DNA of 64,000 nt from Planctomycetota bacterium (lineage in GTDB: Bacteria; Planctomycetota; Phycisphaerae; UBA1845), in contig JAJRWX010000073.1 in assembly GCA_024276605.1 (NCBI GenBank), positions 1 to 64,000 on the forward strand, read 5' to 3'. A model generated the notes under the pieces. That model had not been told where the DNA came from. It saw only the letters and a program-made list of their open reading frames with translations, and did no database searches. The translations under genes were made by a program, and so were the position numbers. Shown here one piece after another: positions 18,567 through 29,001 of the stretch. The stretch's first letter is position 1. Every line of letters begins with the position of its first letter.

Positions 18567-20216
18567 ATGGAAATGTCGGATCTAGCCTGCGATCACGGAC
18601 TTGACGCAATTGGCCTTACAAATCTTGGAAGTGTTTATTGGAACCGATCGACACCGGCACTGTACGAAAACGCCATCCGTGAGTCTGAAGCGCAAATCTC
18701 ACACCTGGGTCCACTCATTGTGCGCATGGGACAACACACAGGACGCGCGGCGAAAGACAAATATGTAGTCGATGAACCAAGCAGCAGCGAGAACATCTGG
18801 TGGGGGAAAATCAACGTCAAGCAATCAGCAGATCGTTTCGACGCCTTACATCGTCGCATGTGCACCTACCTACGCGGCAAAAAAGTATTCGTGCAAGATT
18901 GCTTTGTCGGTGCCGATGAGCGATACCGACTACCCATCCGAATCGTTACCGAGTTCGCCTGGCACAGCCTCTTTGCCCGGAACATGTTCATCCAGCAACC
19001 GCAGCCGGATCAGGAGGCATTTCGGAATTTCATACCGGAATTCACCGTACTGCAATGCCCGAACTTCCACGCTGATCCTGACGAGGACAAGACCCGCAGT
19101 GGCACCTTTGTAGCCCTGAACCTGGCACGCAAGCTGATCATCATCGGTGGAAGTGCTTATGCCGGTGAGATCAAAAAATCGATTTTCAGCGTGCTGAATT
19201 ACCTCCTTCCGGGGCGCGGAATCATGTCAATGCATTGCTCCGCTAACGTCAACAAGAACGACCCTAATGACGTAGCCGTATTCTTTGGTCTCTCAGGAAC
19301 GGGAAAGACGACATTGTCAGCGGATCCCAAACGAAATCTGATAGGTGATGACGAACATGGATGGTCGGACGACGGCGTCTTCAACTTTGAGGGCGGGTGC
19401 TATGCGAAAGTCATCAGATTATCCCAGGAGTCAGAACCGGAAATCTATGAGTGTACACGGCGTTTCGGTACGATTTTGGAAAACGTTCAGATGGATCCTG
19501 CCTTGCGTAACGTTGACCTGGACGACGCCACGATTACTGAAAACACCCGCGCCGCCTACCCACTGACACACCTGCCGAATATCGTACCATCTGGAAAAGC
19601 CGGTCATCCGCGAAACGTTGTGATGCTCACCGCCGATGCCTTCGGCGTGCTACCACCCATCGCCAAGTTGACTCCCGAGCAGGCCATGTACCACTTCATC
19701 AGTGGGTATACTGCCAAGGTTGCCGGAACAGAGGCAGGCGTAACCGAGCCGTCGGCAACATTCAGTGCGTGCTTTGGGGCTCCCTTCATGGTACGCCACC
19801 CATCAGTCTATGCCGAGTTACTTGCCCAGAAAATCAAAAAGCACAAGGCCGACTGTTGGCTGGTCAATACCGGCTGGACCGGCGGTCCGTATGGTATCGG
19901 TTCGCGAATGAAGATCAGTGTGACGCGTGCCCTGCTTAACGCGGCGTTGGATGGTCGGCTTACCGCAGCAGAAACAACCATCGATCCATTTTTCGGATTT
20001 CACGTACCTGTCAACGTTCCCGGCGTACCAACTGAAGTGTTGAACCCACGCAGCACGTGGGATGACCCGGAAGCTTACGACATGCAAGCGAAAAAGTTGA
20101 CTGAGATGTTCCGGAAGAACTTCGAGCAGTTCAAGGATGGGACATCGTCCGAGATCATCAATGCCGGCCCTTGCCCTGACGGCGCCACCATGCAGGTTGC
20201 CGTGGGCGTGTCTTGA
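18567..20216 (+). CDS. pckA: Phosphoenolpyruvate carboxykinase (ATP)
   Basis: 549 aa, close to the usual 530-550. It converts oxaloacetate and ATP to PEP and CO2, the entry to gluconeogenesis. The kinase-1a P-loop is GLSGTGKT (residues 241-248), followed by the PEPCK-specific metal loop LIGDDEHGWSDDGVFNFEGGCYAK. RMGQHTGRAAKDKYVV and WTGGPYGIGSRM are further family segments. GAAAGGA precedes ATG 18567. It is downstream of sucrose genes and upstream of phosphofructokinase, which suggests joint control of glycolytic and gluconeogenic flux. Confidence 0.95.
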   Translation: MEMSDLACDHGLDAIGLTNLGSVYWNRSTPALYENAIRESEAQISHLGPLIVRMGQHTGRAAKDKYVVDEPSSSENIWWGKINVKQSADRFDALHRRMCTYLRGKKVFVQDCFVGADERYRLPIRIVTEFAWHSLFARNMFIQQPQPDQEAFRNFIPEFTVLQCPNFHADPDEDKTRSGTFVALNLARKLIIIGGSAYAGEIKKSIFSVLNYLLPGRGIMSMHCSANVNKNDPNDVAVFFGLSGTGKTTLSADPKRNLIGDDEHGWSDDGVFNFEGGCYAKVIRLSQESEPEIYECTRRFGTILENVQMDPALRNVDLDDATITENTRAAYPLTHLPNIVPSGKAGHPRNVVMLTADAFGVLPPIAKLTPEQAMYHFISGYTAKVAGTEAGVTEPSATFSACFGAPFMVRHPSVYAELLAQKIKKHKADCWLVNTGWTGGPYGIGSRMKISVTRALLNAALDGRLTAAETTIDPFFGFHVPVNVPGVPTEVLNPRSTWDDPEAYDMQAKKLTEMFRKNFEQFKDGTSSEIINAGPCPDGATMQVAVGVS

Positions 20217-20364
20217 AGGCTCAAGACATGCGAATCGCCGACAACATGGCAGCAGCGCATGCTGTCTCCGGTAACCAGTGCACATGGTGGTTGACTTAGA
20301 GTTGGACGCCGTATGACGTTCACCCCCAAGTCACGGGAAGAGTTGGGCAATTGGATTCTTCGCA

Positions 20365-20859
20365 ATGGATGTACGCTACATAAACCCGTTTATCGAAGGC
20401 ATCAAAAATGTCTTCTCCACTATGCTGGAGACCGACATCATCATCAGCAAGCCCTTCGTGAAGACAGACGACGATCCAAGTGCGGACGTATCAGCTGTTA
20501 TCGGAATATCAGGTGACGCGATTGGCGTTGTAGCCATGTGCTTCCCGATGAAATCAGCGGTCAATACAGCCAGCAAGTTCGCCGGTGTGGAGATGACGCA
20601 AGATCACGAAGACTTCACCGACGCTTTGGGTGAATTGGCCAACATGGTAACCGGTCAGGCTAAGTCCAAGTTGGACGGTCTCCATTGCAGCATATCACTG
20701 CCCAGCGTCATCATTGGACGGGGACATATCGTATCCCAGTCACGATCCACACCGAGGCTGGCGTTGCCCTGCGATTCAACATTAGGCAGATTCCATGTTG
20801 AGGTTGGATTGACTGTTGCCAAGAAAAATGCGAAAGCACCATTGTGTGAGGTCACGTAA
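20365..20859 (+). CDS. CheX-like phosphatase domain protein
   Basis: 164 aa. It resembles the CheX/CheC/FliY phosphatase fold: MDVRYINPFIEGIKNVFSTML at the start and the helix ALGELANMVTGQAK containing the E-x-x-N catalytic pair. Members dephosphorylate CheY-type receivers. No chemotaxis genes are nearby. Its stop codon overlaps the start of phosphofructokinase (TAATG), and two receiver-containing proteins are encoded a few kilobases downstream, which are its most likely targets. Confidence 0.75.
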   Translation: MDVRYINPFIEGIKNVFSTMLETDIIISKPFVKTDDDPSADVSAVIGISGDAIGVVAMCFPMKSAVNTASKFAGVEMTQDHEDFTDALGELANMVTGQAKSKLDGLHCSISLPSVIIGRGHIVSQSRSTPRLALPCDSTLGRFHVEVGLTVAKKNAKAPLCEVT

Positions 20860-22235
20860 TGTCTACCTCTGCGCTAAACGATTTCACCGTTCAGAACCTC
20901 GGCTCGCCGACGGTTCCTTCACCCTATAAAGCGAGCCGCTACGTCTCGGACGAAGAACGGACCCTATACCAGACAACCGTCCTATCCTCCGAGGAAAATA
21001 ATCAACGGCACGAAACGACCGCGCCGCTGGGTTTCGAATTAGCCGGACCACGAAAGCATATCTACTTCGACCCAACCAAGACACGATGTGGCATCGTGAC
21101 TTGCGGCGGTTTGTGTCCGGGTCTGAACGGTGTGATTCGTGCGATCGTACATCAGCTCTACTACCAGTATGGTGTACGCATCATCTACGGATTCCAGTAT
21201 GGATTTGAGGGTCTTGTGCCGCGATATGGACACGAAGCCATCATGCTTGATCCGAACATGGTATCGCGCATTCACCAACATGGAGGCACCATACTCGCAT
21301 CATCGCGCGGCCCTCAGTCGGCAACGGAGATGGTCGATGCGTTGGAGCGTCTTAACATTCAAGTGCTGTTTTGCATAGGTGGTGATGGGACTTTCAGAGG
21401 TGCTTGTGATCTCACCACTGAGATCGGAAATCGCAACTTAAAGATCGGTGTCGTGGCCGTACCCAAAACGATAGATAATGACATTTCGTTCACAGCGCGA
21501 ACATTTGGCTTCGAGACTGCCTATTCTGCTGCTGCCGCAGCTATCCGAGGCGCCCATGTGGAGGCTGCCGGTGCCTCCAACGGAATCGGTCTAGTCAAGC
21601 TCATGGGCCGTCACGCTGGGTTTATTGCCGCACACGCGGCATTGGCGAACGGCGACGCAAACTTCGTCTTAGTGCCTGAGGTTAACTTTGAGCTTGTCGG
21701 AGCAAACGGTCTCCTGACCCATCTATATCGCCGTCTCAAAGCACGACGGCACGCCGTCGTGGTTGTTGCAGAAGGCGCTGGTCAGCATCTTTTTGATGAC
21801 GGTCCTGCAGGATCATCCGCCACGGATCCATCCGGGAATGTTCGATTGAAGGATGTCGGAATCCTGATGCGCGAACGGATTAGCGAGTACTTTAGATTGA
21901 TGAAAGTCTCTTTTACACTCAAGTACATCGACCCTAGTTACCTGATACGCTCATCGCCGGCTACGGCAAGTGACTCGTTATTCGCTGGTATTCTCGGGCA
22001 AATGGCCGTTCATGCGGGTATGGCGGGTAAGACCGCCGTCTTTGTGGGGTATTGGAACGATCATTTCACCCATGTTCCACTCAAAGCGGCGGGGTCCGTA
22101 CCTAAGAAGCTCGATCCCGAGGGGAATTTTTGGCAAAGCGTTGTTGAGTGCACGGGACAACCGCAGAACATGGTTAATAACCGTGCAGAATTTCTTGACG
22201 ACCAAGAAGCGACCCTCATGGAATCCTTCGCCTAA
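20859..22235 (+). CDS. 6-phosphofructokinase (plant/treponeme-type long form)
   Basis: 458 aa. PFKA-superfamily enzyme phosphorylating fructose 6-phosphate. An N-terminal extension of about 70 residues is followed by VTCGGLCPGLNGVIRAIV, CIGGDGTFRGA (GGDG at 174-177) and VPKTIDNDI (202-208), then KLMGRHAGFIAAHAALA. The Gly in GGDG, rather than GGDD, with Lys in PKTIDND is the pattern of ATP-dependent members of the long group, so ATP is the predicted phosphoryl donor; pyrophosphate cannot be excluded. It is translationally coupled to the upstream CheX gene. Confidence 0.88.
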   Translation: MSTSALNDFTVQNLGSPTVPSPYKASRYVSDEERTLYQTTVLSSEENNQRHETTAPLGFELAGPRKHIYFDPTKTRCGIVTCGGLCPGLNGVIRAIVHQLYYQYGVRIIYGFQYGFEGLVPRYGHEAIMLDPNMVSRIHQHGGTILASSRGPQSATEMVDALERLNIQVLFCIGGDGTFRGACDLTTEIGNRNLKIGVVAVPKTIDNDISFTARTFGFETAYSAAAAAIRGAHVEAAGASNGIGLVKLMGRHAGFIAAHAALANGDANFVLVPEVNFELVGANGLLTHLYRRLKARRHAVVVVAEGAGQHLFDDGPAGSSATDPSGNVRLKDVGILMRERISEYFRLMKVSFTLKYIDPSYLIRSSPATASDSLFAGILGQMAVHAGMAGKTAVFVGYWNDHFTHVPLKAAGSVPKKLDPEGNFWQSVVECTGQPQNMVNNRAEFLDDQEATLMESFA

Positions 22236-22392
22236 GTTAAACGTACCGGAACTTTTGGTGACATACTAAGGCACAGGATATTGCAAAAATTGCAGCACGG
22301 GGGCTGTCTTATGGTTTCATCGCAGGGCGGCATGCAAGCTCGTTTATACGACGGCCTATACATGTGCAGCCTGAAAGGTAGCTACACTTGTT

Positions 22393-23781
22393 ATGACGCG
22401 AGGGAGATACATTGGACTTGCTGCAGCCATGCTGCTGTTCTCCCTGCCTTGGGTTATCCACTTTCCCGGCCTGTCCATTGAAGGGCATCGCGTACTGAGT
22501 ATTTTTCTAGCTGCCATTGTACTCTGGGTTACTGAGGCCGTTCCCCTCCACGCCACAGCGGTCATCATTATCCTCGCTCAGATTCTGCTCATTAGCGACA
22601 AAGCTCTACTTACCGTGCCGGACGGATTCGATCCCCCTTCTTTTCGTATCTTCTTCGGTACGCTAGCTGATCCGGTGCTTATGCTTTTTCTAGGGGGGTT
22701 TTTCTTAGCGCACGGCGCAGCCAAATTCGATCTGGACCGTAACCTTGCACGGGTTCTGCTACGCCCTTTCGGCATATCGGCCCCCATGATCCTGCTCGGG
22801 TTGATCGCCATTACGGCGGTATTCTCCATGTTCATGAGCAATACGGCTACAACCGCGACGATGATGGCCGTCGTTCTACCCGTCATGAGTCAACTCCCAG
22901 CCAAGGACCGTATGCGGACGGGACTTGCACTGTGTATTCCCATAGCAGCGAATGTGGGTGGCTTGGGTACGCCGATCGGTACACCACCCAACGCCATTGC
23001 CATAGGTGCATTAGCTCGAAACGGCATCACCATAGACTTCCTTCAGTGGATGATGATGACGATTCCATTCGTGATTGTCATTCTCATAGTCGTTTGGGTA
23101 GTGATCAGCAAGTTCTATCGCTTCGGCGGTAAAAAAATCGAGCTTAGTATCGAGTCGACCTTTAACAAATCCTTGCCGGCGATCGTCTTCTATGTGACAT
23201 TCGCAGCCACCATCGCCCTCTGGCTAACCTCGAAGCTGCACGGCATGAATTCTAGTATCGTTGGTTTTGTCCCGGTGGTTGTGCTACTTTCGACACGCGT
23301 TTTCTCGGCGAAGGATTTGCAGTCCATTCAGTGGCACGTACTATGGTTGGTGGCTGGCGGGATTGCGTTGGGGATCGGTGTAGGCAAATGCGGGCTTGAT
23401 GCTTGGTTACTGGGACTCATCGATTGGAACGCGATGTCCTCGGTTATGATTATAGCCATGCTGGCGCTGACGGCGTTGATTTTTAGTACCGTCATCTCAA
23501 ACAGCGCCACGGCCAACTTCATGGTACCATTGGCACTGACACTTGCGGTCTCAGGGGGCGTGGGGATCAGCCCGCTCACGGCGGCTGTCTTTGTGGCGAT
23601 CGGATCGTCGCTCGCTATGGCGCTGCCGATCAGCACGCCTCCAAACGCCGTGGCCATCAGTACCGGCGTGGTCCATACCAAAGACCTGGCATTGGTCGGC
23701 GTTTTGGTTGGCGGTATCGGTTTGGTCTTGTTCCTATCGATCGGACCGTGGTTTTGGAAGCTCGTAGGAGTTTTGCATTGA
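22393..23781 (+). CDS. DASS-family (SLC13) sodium:carboxylate symporter
   Basis: 462 aa, about 11-12 membrane helices. Two inverted-repeat signature loops are present: SNTATTATMMAV with GTPIGTPPNAIA in the first half, and SNSATANFMVPLAL with PISTPPNAVAIS in the second half. The SNT and TPP-type loops bind sodium and carboxylate in this family. Likely substrates are C4-dicarboxylates, consistent with PEP carboxykinase upstream. Its TGA overlaps the TTG start of the downstream histidine kinase, which suggests that transport and sensing are linked. Confidence 0.88.
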   Translation: MTRGRYIGLAAAMLLFSLPWVIHFPGLSIEGHRVLSIFLAAIVLWVTEAVPLHATAVIIILAQILLISDKALLTVPDGFDPPSFRIFFGTLADPVLMLFLGGFFLAHGAAKFDLDRNLARVLLRPFGISAPMILLGLIAITAVFSMFMSNTATTATMMAVVLPVMSQLPAKDRMRTGLALCIPIAANVGGLGTPIGTPPNAIAIGALARNGITIDFLQWMMMTIPFVIVILIVVWVVISKFYRFGGKKIELSIESTFNKSLPAIVFYVTFAATIALWLTSKLHGMNSSIVGFVPVVVLLSTRVFSAKDLQSIQWHVLWLVAGGIALGIGVGKCGLDAWLLGLIDWNAMSSVMIIAMLALTALIFSTVISNSATANFMVPLALTLAVSGGVGISPLTAAVFVAIGSSLAMALPISTPPNAVAISTGVVHTKDLALVGVLVGGIGLVLFLSIGPWFWKLVGVLH

Positions 23782-25796
23782 CGAGCGCAACAGACAGCCG
23801 GATTTATGAATATGTTGCGATCTGTGTCGCGCATAATGATGACACAATATCGGCACTATTGCGCGATACTGAGAACATCTGCCGTCCGATCGTCGACGTC
23901 GAAGGCTTTACCGATGCCCATCAGGCACTTGAGCGCATCAATGCATTCCGCTCGCCTAACTTGCGCGTTGTCATGGTCATCACTGATCAGAACTTGCCCG
24001 ACATGTCAGGGTTGGATCTTCTACTCGCCGTCCATGAGAACCCCGAGAACCGAGCTATACGTAAAGTTCTGTTGGCCTCGAAGCCGACGACGGATGATCT
24101 TCTGCGCGCGTTGAATCGTGGGGCGCTGCATCGCACCCTTCCCCTACCGTGGACGCGTAACGAATTATGCGATTGTATCCACACCCTGTTGACGAGTTTT
24201 TTCATCCACCATGCCCCACAAGACATACATCACGTTTCCCAAGTTTTGGATACCACTCAATTTCCGCATGCATATATAACCGCCAAACAACAGCAGCAGG
24301 CGCTCGACTTTCAGCTTAAAACCTCGAAACGCAGTTTCCTGGCGACGGTAGACATGAGCGACGAGGAAGTGGAAAACGCGATGGGTGCTGCCATCGACGA
24401 AACACTGGACTACCCGCCCCGCTGCAATTATCCAGCCGGTACAGTCCTCATACAGCAAGACGAACCGGTCGAAAAAATATCCATCTTAGTGTCAGGTCAG
24501 GTTCAGTTGTTTCGAAAGATTGACAACCATGAGGTCGTTCTTCATACACACTCGGCCGGACGAATCATCGGCCTACTCACACTTGCCCAACGACAGCGCG
24601 CTTTTTTCACATGCCGAGCGGTTACCGATGTGAGTTTGTTAACACTCACATTCGAACAATTGGACACCGCTTTACAAGCCAGCCCGTGGCTCAGTGGGTA
24701 TTTCGTCACAACCCTCATCCGTTCCTTGAGTACGCGAAGCAAACACACCGCCCAGCTTATGGCCGAAATCGAGAACTTGAATAACAAACTGCAGGGTGAG
24801 CGCGATGAACTTGCCGACGCATTGGACAAACTGAAGCAAGTGCAAACGCGTCTCGTCGAGTCGGAGAAGATGGCCACGCTAGGTCAACTCACCGCCGGCA
24901 TCGCCCACGAATTGAACAATCCTACAGCCGCCGTACAACGAGCCGTTGATTTCATTGCTGAAGACATCGTTTCGCTCGTCACACAGCTCCCCGATAGTGG
25001 ACTTATCAAGTCCATCATCGAATCGGCTATGACAGACGCACCGATGTCAACCCGTGAGTTGAGAAAACGCGGCACTGAGTTGGCCACGGTTATCGGTGAT
25101 GACGCTTTGACGCGTCGATTGGTCAAAATTGGGATAACATCACCGGATGCTTACCGCAAGAAATTCAATAAACTGTTGGGGGTGAAGCGTGAAAAATTAC
25201 TGGCCAGCTTAGAATGCTACCACGAGCTAGGCACCTCACTGCGTACCTTGAGCATCTGTTCCGATCGTATTTCGGGCATTGTGCGAAGCATGAAGTCCTA
25301 CGCCCGAAGCGATCAGGAGCTTGTCGGTAACGTCGATGTGCACGAAGGTCTGGAGGACACGCTGCGGATACTCAATCACCAGATACGCGGTATTGAGATC
25401 AAACGATCTTACGGCGAACTTCCGTTGATCGAGTGTCATGTAGGTGAAATCAATCAGGTCTGGACGAATCTGATCTCAAATGCCCTACAGGCGATGGGGG
25501 ACACCGGCACCTTGCGACTGATAACGGATCAACTTGACAATGAACATGTGCGCGTACGAATCATCGACAGTGGACTTGGCATCGCACCTGATGCGATCAA
25601 GAGGATTTTCGAGTTGCATTTTACCACCAAGGGGGGACGTGTGAAGTTCGGATTGGGGATGGGTCTTCCCATTTGCCGAAGAATCGTATCGCGCCATGGA
25701 GGCGATATGATGGTGGAATCCCAACCGGGCGAGACCTGTTTCTCCGTGGTCTTGCCGGTTCATCACTCACGAGACCCTGAAAACGAGATAAGCTAA
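23778..25796 (+). CDS. Receiver - cNMP-binding - histidine kinase hybrid
   Basis: 672 aa from TTG 23778, chosen because TAGGAG sits seven bases upstream and the codon overlaps the transporter stop. Domains in order: a receiver-like domain (phospho-acceptor Asp about residue 68 in VITDQNLPDMSG), a cyclic-nucleotide-binding beta-roll (about 205-320), a coiled coil, an H-box AGIAHELNNPTAAVQ (His about 378), and an HATPase domain with NQVWTNLISNALQAMG and DSGLGIAPDAI. No transmembrane segment is seen, so it is cytosolic. Its stop overlaps the start of the next response regulator. Confidence 0.9.
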   Translation: MTSATDSRIYEYVAICVAHNDDTISALLRDTENICRPIVDVEGFTDAHQALERINAFRSPNLRVVMVITDQNLPDMSGLDLLLAVHENPENRAIRKVLLASKPTTDDLLRALNRGALHRTLPLPWTRNELCDCIHTLLTSFFIHHAPQDIHHVSQVLDTTQFPHAYITAKQQQQALDFQLKTSKRSFLATVDMSDEEVENAMGAAIDETLDYPPRCNYPAGTVLIQQDEPVEKISILVSGQVQLFRKIDNHEVVLHTHSAGRIIGLLTLAQRQRAFFTCRAVTDVSLLTLTFEQLDTALQASPWLSGYFVTTLIRSLSTRSKHTAQLMAEIENLNNKLQGERDELADALDKLKQVQTRLVESEKMATLGQLTAGIAHELNNPTAAVQRAVDFIAEDIVSLVTQLPDSGLIKSIIESAMTDAPMSTRELRKRGTELATVIGDDALTRRLVKIGITSPDAYRKKFNKLLGVKREKLLASLECYHELGTSLRTLSICSDRISGIVRSMKSYARSDQELVGNVDVHEGLEDTLRILNHQIRGIEIKRSYGELPLIECHVGEINQVWTNLISNALQAMGDTGTLRLITDQLDNEHVRVRIIDSGLGIAPDAIKRIFELHFTTKGGRVKFGLGMGLPICRRIVSRHGGDMMVESQPGETCFSVVLPVHHSRDPENEIS

Positions 25797-26287
25797 TGAA
25801 AGGCCTGGTAATTCTATGTATCGAGGATGAAGCGGAAGTGCGTAATGCGATCGTCCGCGATGTCGAATCCTTTGCTGACATTTGTCGTATTGACGAGGCG
25901 GAGGATGCTGATGACGCACGAAGCGCAATCTCGCAGTGCCATGATGCAGGAGAACAGCTTGCGATTGTTCTGTGCGATCACATGCTTCCCGGACAGTCCG
26001 GTGTGGACTTCTTGGTCACGTTGAACGATAACGCCCGCACCCGCACCACACGCAAAGTACTCGTGACCGGCCAGGCCGGCCAGGAAGACACTATCAAGGC
26101 CGTGAATCGGGCGAATCTCGATCACTACATCGCCAAACCCTGGTCAAAGGAGAATCTGCACGCTGTAATCAAAGAACAACTAACAAACTACGTCCTGGAA
26201 TGCGTGGAAGACGTGCTGCCATACGTCAGTATGCTGGACGGACCTCGGCTACTCGAAGCAGCCAAAAACCGGAGCCAATCTGAATAA
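25796..26287 (+). CDS. Single-domain response regulator
   Basis: 163 aa CheY-like receiver with acidic pocket CIEDEAEVR, phospho-acceptor Asp in VLCDHMLPGQSG, the Thr switch in VLVTGQAG and Lys in YIAKPWSKEN. The roughly 35-residue tail after the receiver has no DNA-binding domain. It is coupled to the hybrid kinase by overlapping TAATG. Output is unknown; the CheX-like phosphatase upstream could reset it. Confidence 0.9.
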   Translation: MKGLVILCIEDEAEVRNAIVRDVESFADICRIDEAEDADDARSAISQCHDAGEQLAIVLCDHMLPGQSGVDFLVTLNDNARTRTTRKVLVTGQAGQEDTIKAVNRANLDHYIAKPWSKENLHAVIKEQLTNYVLECVEDVLPYVSMLDGPRLLEAAKNRSQSE

Positions 26288-26640
26288 GCAACCTTGAAGC
26301 CACAAAGGAACTCCTTAAAAGCGTGCCGTTTCTAATATGCGCCGGATGTCTTGCGTACTGGGAAGCCTACTGGAAAGGGTCTCGTAATCAGGACACACCG
26401 GATCCGGACAAGATAGAACCGTTTTTCCTGAAGCCATGAAGAACCTTAATCGTTTTCTGCCGATATATGATTGTACGGCATGAGAGCTTGACCACTATCG
26501 GATGCCTCCGCTGTTGATGCTGTGGTTGGGTGCGCAACCATGTCGTGTCCGGCATAACCCCGGAAACGCCGTGCAGGCGTCCAGTATGTTCGCTGTCGTA
26601 AGCGAGCAATGTTTATAGCCTATTTGTTGGAGATTCAGAG
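26288..26640. other. Intergenic region upstream of gap
   Basis: 353 bases without a supported gene. GGAG at about 26629-26632 is the ribosome binding site for the next gene. No terminator hairpin with T-tract or clear promoter was found. Confidence 0.4.
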
Positions 26641-27666
26641 ATGGCGATTCGAGTTGGCATCAATGGTTTTGGACGAATCGGACGACTGGTTTTCCGGGCT
26701 TTGGCAGCTCGGTCACAAGAGTTCGAAGTCGTGGCCATTAACGATCTAAGTAACACCGCGACGCTGAAGCAGCTACTCAAGTTCGACTCGGTACATGGCA
26801 GGTTCCGCGGTCACGTAGAAGCTAAGGACGACAAGCTGATCGTGAATGGCCGGGAGATCCAGATTCTCAGTGAGCGGGCACCGGCTAAGCTCCCATGGCA
26901 ATCGCTAGGCGTGGACGTCGCACTTGAATCAACCGGGGCTTTTACATTGCGGTCGAGCGAAAAAGGTGGATACGGCGATCATCTGACGGCGGGGGCAAAG
27001 AAAGTCGTCCTTAGTGCACCCGCAAGCGACGAGCCTGACCTCACGGTGGTTCTAGGCGTCAATGATGACAAGCTTTCACCGACCCACAATTGTATCTCCA
27101 ACGCAAGCTGTACGACCAATTGCCTGGCTCCGGTGGCCAAAGTCTTGCACGAACGCTTCGGTATTGTCGAGGGATTGATGACTACCGTGCATGCCTACAC
27201 AAATGACCAACGCATTGCCGACCTCGTACACAAGGATCCTCGGCGTGCCCGTGCAGCAGCCATCAACGTCATCCCGACCACAACGGGCGCAGCCCGAGCG
27301 GTCGGGAAAGTCATTCCTGAACTGGCAGGCAAGCTAAACGGTTTTGCGCTGCGCGTTCCCGTAGCCAACGGTTCCCTGGTAGACTTTGTGATGACTCTGA
27401 GAAAATCCGTCACCGTGCAAGAGGTCAACGCCGCACTAAAAGAAGCCGCAGAGGGCCAACTACGTGGCATCATGGAATACTCGGAGGATCCGCTCGTCAG
27501 CTCCGACATCGTCAGCAACCCACACAGTTCGATCGTCGACGCACTTAGCACCATGTCCATGCCTGCCGAAGGAGGCACCATGATCAAAGTGGTCGCTTGG
27601 TATGACAACGAATGGGCTTACTCGGTAAGGACCGCGGACTTGATTGCCAAAATAGCCGGCTTTTAG
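26641..27666 (+). CDS. gap: Glyceraldehyde-3-phosphate dehydrogenase
   Basis: 341 aa. The NAD-binding start is [19 protein letters not shown], the catalytic cysteine is Cys157 in SNASCTTNC, and the C-terminal [11 protein letters not shown] is complete. It reversibly converts glyceraldehyde 3-phosphate to 1,3-bisphosphoglycerate. TTGGAG precedes the ATG. It is followed 86 bases later by class II aldolase, making a glycolytic/gluconeogenic pair. Confidence 0.96.
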   Translation: MAIRVGINGFGRIGRLVFRALAARSQEFEVVAINDLSNTATLKQLLKFDSVHGRFRGHVEAKDDKLIVNGREIQILSERAPAKLPWQSLGVDVALESTGAFTLRSSEKGGYGDHLTAGAKKVVLSAPASDEPDLTVVLGVNDDKLSPTHNCISNASCTTNCLAPVAKVLHERFGIVEGLMTTVHAYTNDQRIADLVHKDPRRARAAAINVIPTTTGAARAVGKVIPELAGKLNGFALRVPVANGSLVDFVMTLRKSVTVQEVNAALKEAAEGQLRGIMEYSEDPLVSSDIVSNPHSSIVDALSTMSMPAEGGTMIKVVAWYDNEWAYSVRTADLIAKIAGF

Positions 27667-27752
27667 GATCGGTATAACCACACACAGACAGAACCCATTG
27701 CGGACGACGGTCGCCCGCTCGGCATAAAAACACTCAATGTGGAGACACACAA

Positions 27753-28769
27753 ATGTCACTCGTACCCATGCGCATTTTGTTGGATCACGCAGCGGAGAAC
27801 GAATACGGACTGGCGGCGTTCAACGTGAACAATATGGAGCAAATCCAGGCGGTTATGGAGGCAGCCGAAGAAACCGCTTCGCCTGTGATTCTCCAAGCAT
27901 CGAACGGCGCCCGCGCCTACACCAATGACACTTACCTTCGACACCTCGTGCTAGCTGCCGTGGAACTACACCCACAGATTCCGGTCGTTCTTCATCAGGA
28001 CCACGGTAACTCGCTGGAAACCTGCGTCAGTGCCATAAAACAGGGTTTCACGTCGGTCATGATGGACGGATCCCTCGAAGCCGATGGTAAAACACCGGCT
28101 AGCTTCGAATACAATGTGCAAATCACCCGTCAGGTCGTGGACGCCGCTCACGCCCAAGGCGTTACCGTTGAAGGGGAGCTTGGCTGTCTCGGAGGCGTAG
28201 AGGACGGGCACGGTGCCGGCCTGAGTGAAGAGCAGGCCAAAGAACATCTAACCGATCCTGCGCAGGCCGAAGAGTTCGTAGCACGAACCGAAGTTGACGC
28301 TTTGGCTGTCGCCATCGGCACCAGCCACGGGGCGTACAAGTTCGCTGAAAGGCCTACCGGTGACGTCCTCATCATGAGCGTCATTGAAGAGATTCATCGA
28401 CGTCTGCCGAATACCCATTTGGTCATGCACGGATCATCCAGCGTTCCGCAAGAGCTGCTCGACATCATTCGTGAGTACGGCGGCGAAATGAAGCCGACCT
28501 ATGGCGTTCCGGTTGAGGAAATCCAACGAGGGATCAAAAACGGCGTTCGCAAGATCAACGTCGATACCGACAACAGGCTAGCCATCACCGGCGCAATCCG
28601 CAAAGTCTTCGCTACTAAAAAGAGCGAATTCGATCCACGAAAGTACATGGGCATGGCCCGCGATGCCATGAAACAAGTGTGTATCGATCGGATGGTGGCG
28701 TTCGGCCAGGCAGGCCAAGCATCCAAGATCCGCCCGGTCACCTGTAAAGAAATGATCTCACTTTGCTGA
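27753..28769 (+). CDS. Fructose-bisphosphate aldolase, class II
   Basis: 338 aa. Zinc-dependent aldolase: [14 protein letters not shown] holds the catalytic Asp and metal-binding His, [12 protein letters not shown] the metal-binding Glu region, GTSHGAYKF and MHGSSSVP the remaining His ligands, and [14 protein letters not shown] the phosphate site. Length and motifs fit the class IIB/Calvin-cycle-type subgroup. A weak GGAG lies upstream of ATG 27753. It acts next to GAPDH in triose-phosphate condensation. Confidence 0.94.
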   Translation: MSLVPMRILLDHAAENEYGLAAFNVNNMEQIQAVMEAAEETASPVILQASNGARAYTNDTYLRHLVLAAVELHPQIPVVLHQDHGNSLETCVSAIKQGFTSVMMDGSLEADGKTPASFEYNVQITRQVVDAAHAQGVTVEGELGCLGGVEDGHGAGLSEEQAKEHLTDPAQAEEFVARTEVDALAVAIGTSHGAYKFAERPTGDVLIMSVIEEIHRRLPNTHLVMHGSSSVPQELLDIIREYGGEMKPTYGVPVEEIQRGIKNGVRKINVDTDNRLAITGAIRKVFATKKSEFDPRKYMGMARDAMKQVCIDRMVAFGQAGQASKIRPVTCKEMISLC

Positions 28770-28878
28770 GCGTGGCCTGGATCGTCTTCAAGACACAGAA
28801 TCGCCAACTGAGCTACGGTAGCATTATGCGCTAATAGATCGTAGACATTTTACTTACACATATCCTCATCGTGTGAAC

Positions 28879-28900
28879 GGCGGTTTTCAAGACAACCGCC
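28879..28900 (+). terminator. GC-rich hairpin after aldolase
   Basis: Perfect seven-base inverted repeat GGCGGTT..AACCGCC with an eight-base loop, 110 bases past the aldolase stop. There is no T-run after it, so it is only a possible terminator. Confidence 0.35.
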
Positions 28901-28954
28901 CTCGCGCTTAACTTGTGGAATGATCAACCCTGCGCTATGGCATCAACTGATATA

Positions 28955-28980
28955 TAACCTTAAAGTGTAATGCAAGGTTA
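28955..28980 (+). promoter_or_regulatory. MerR-type operator upstream of merR
   Basis: Perfect seven-base inverted repeat TAACCTT at 28955-28961 and AAGGTTA at 28974-28980, separated by 12 bases. The core has the form ACCTT-N12-AAGGT (22 bases), the same geometry as the site 29469-29490 ahead of the downstream gene. It lies 21 bases upstream of the MerR start, suggesting autoregulation. Confidence 0.7.
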
Positions 28981-29001
28981 ATCATCAGCAGGAGGTGCCA
29001 C

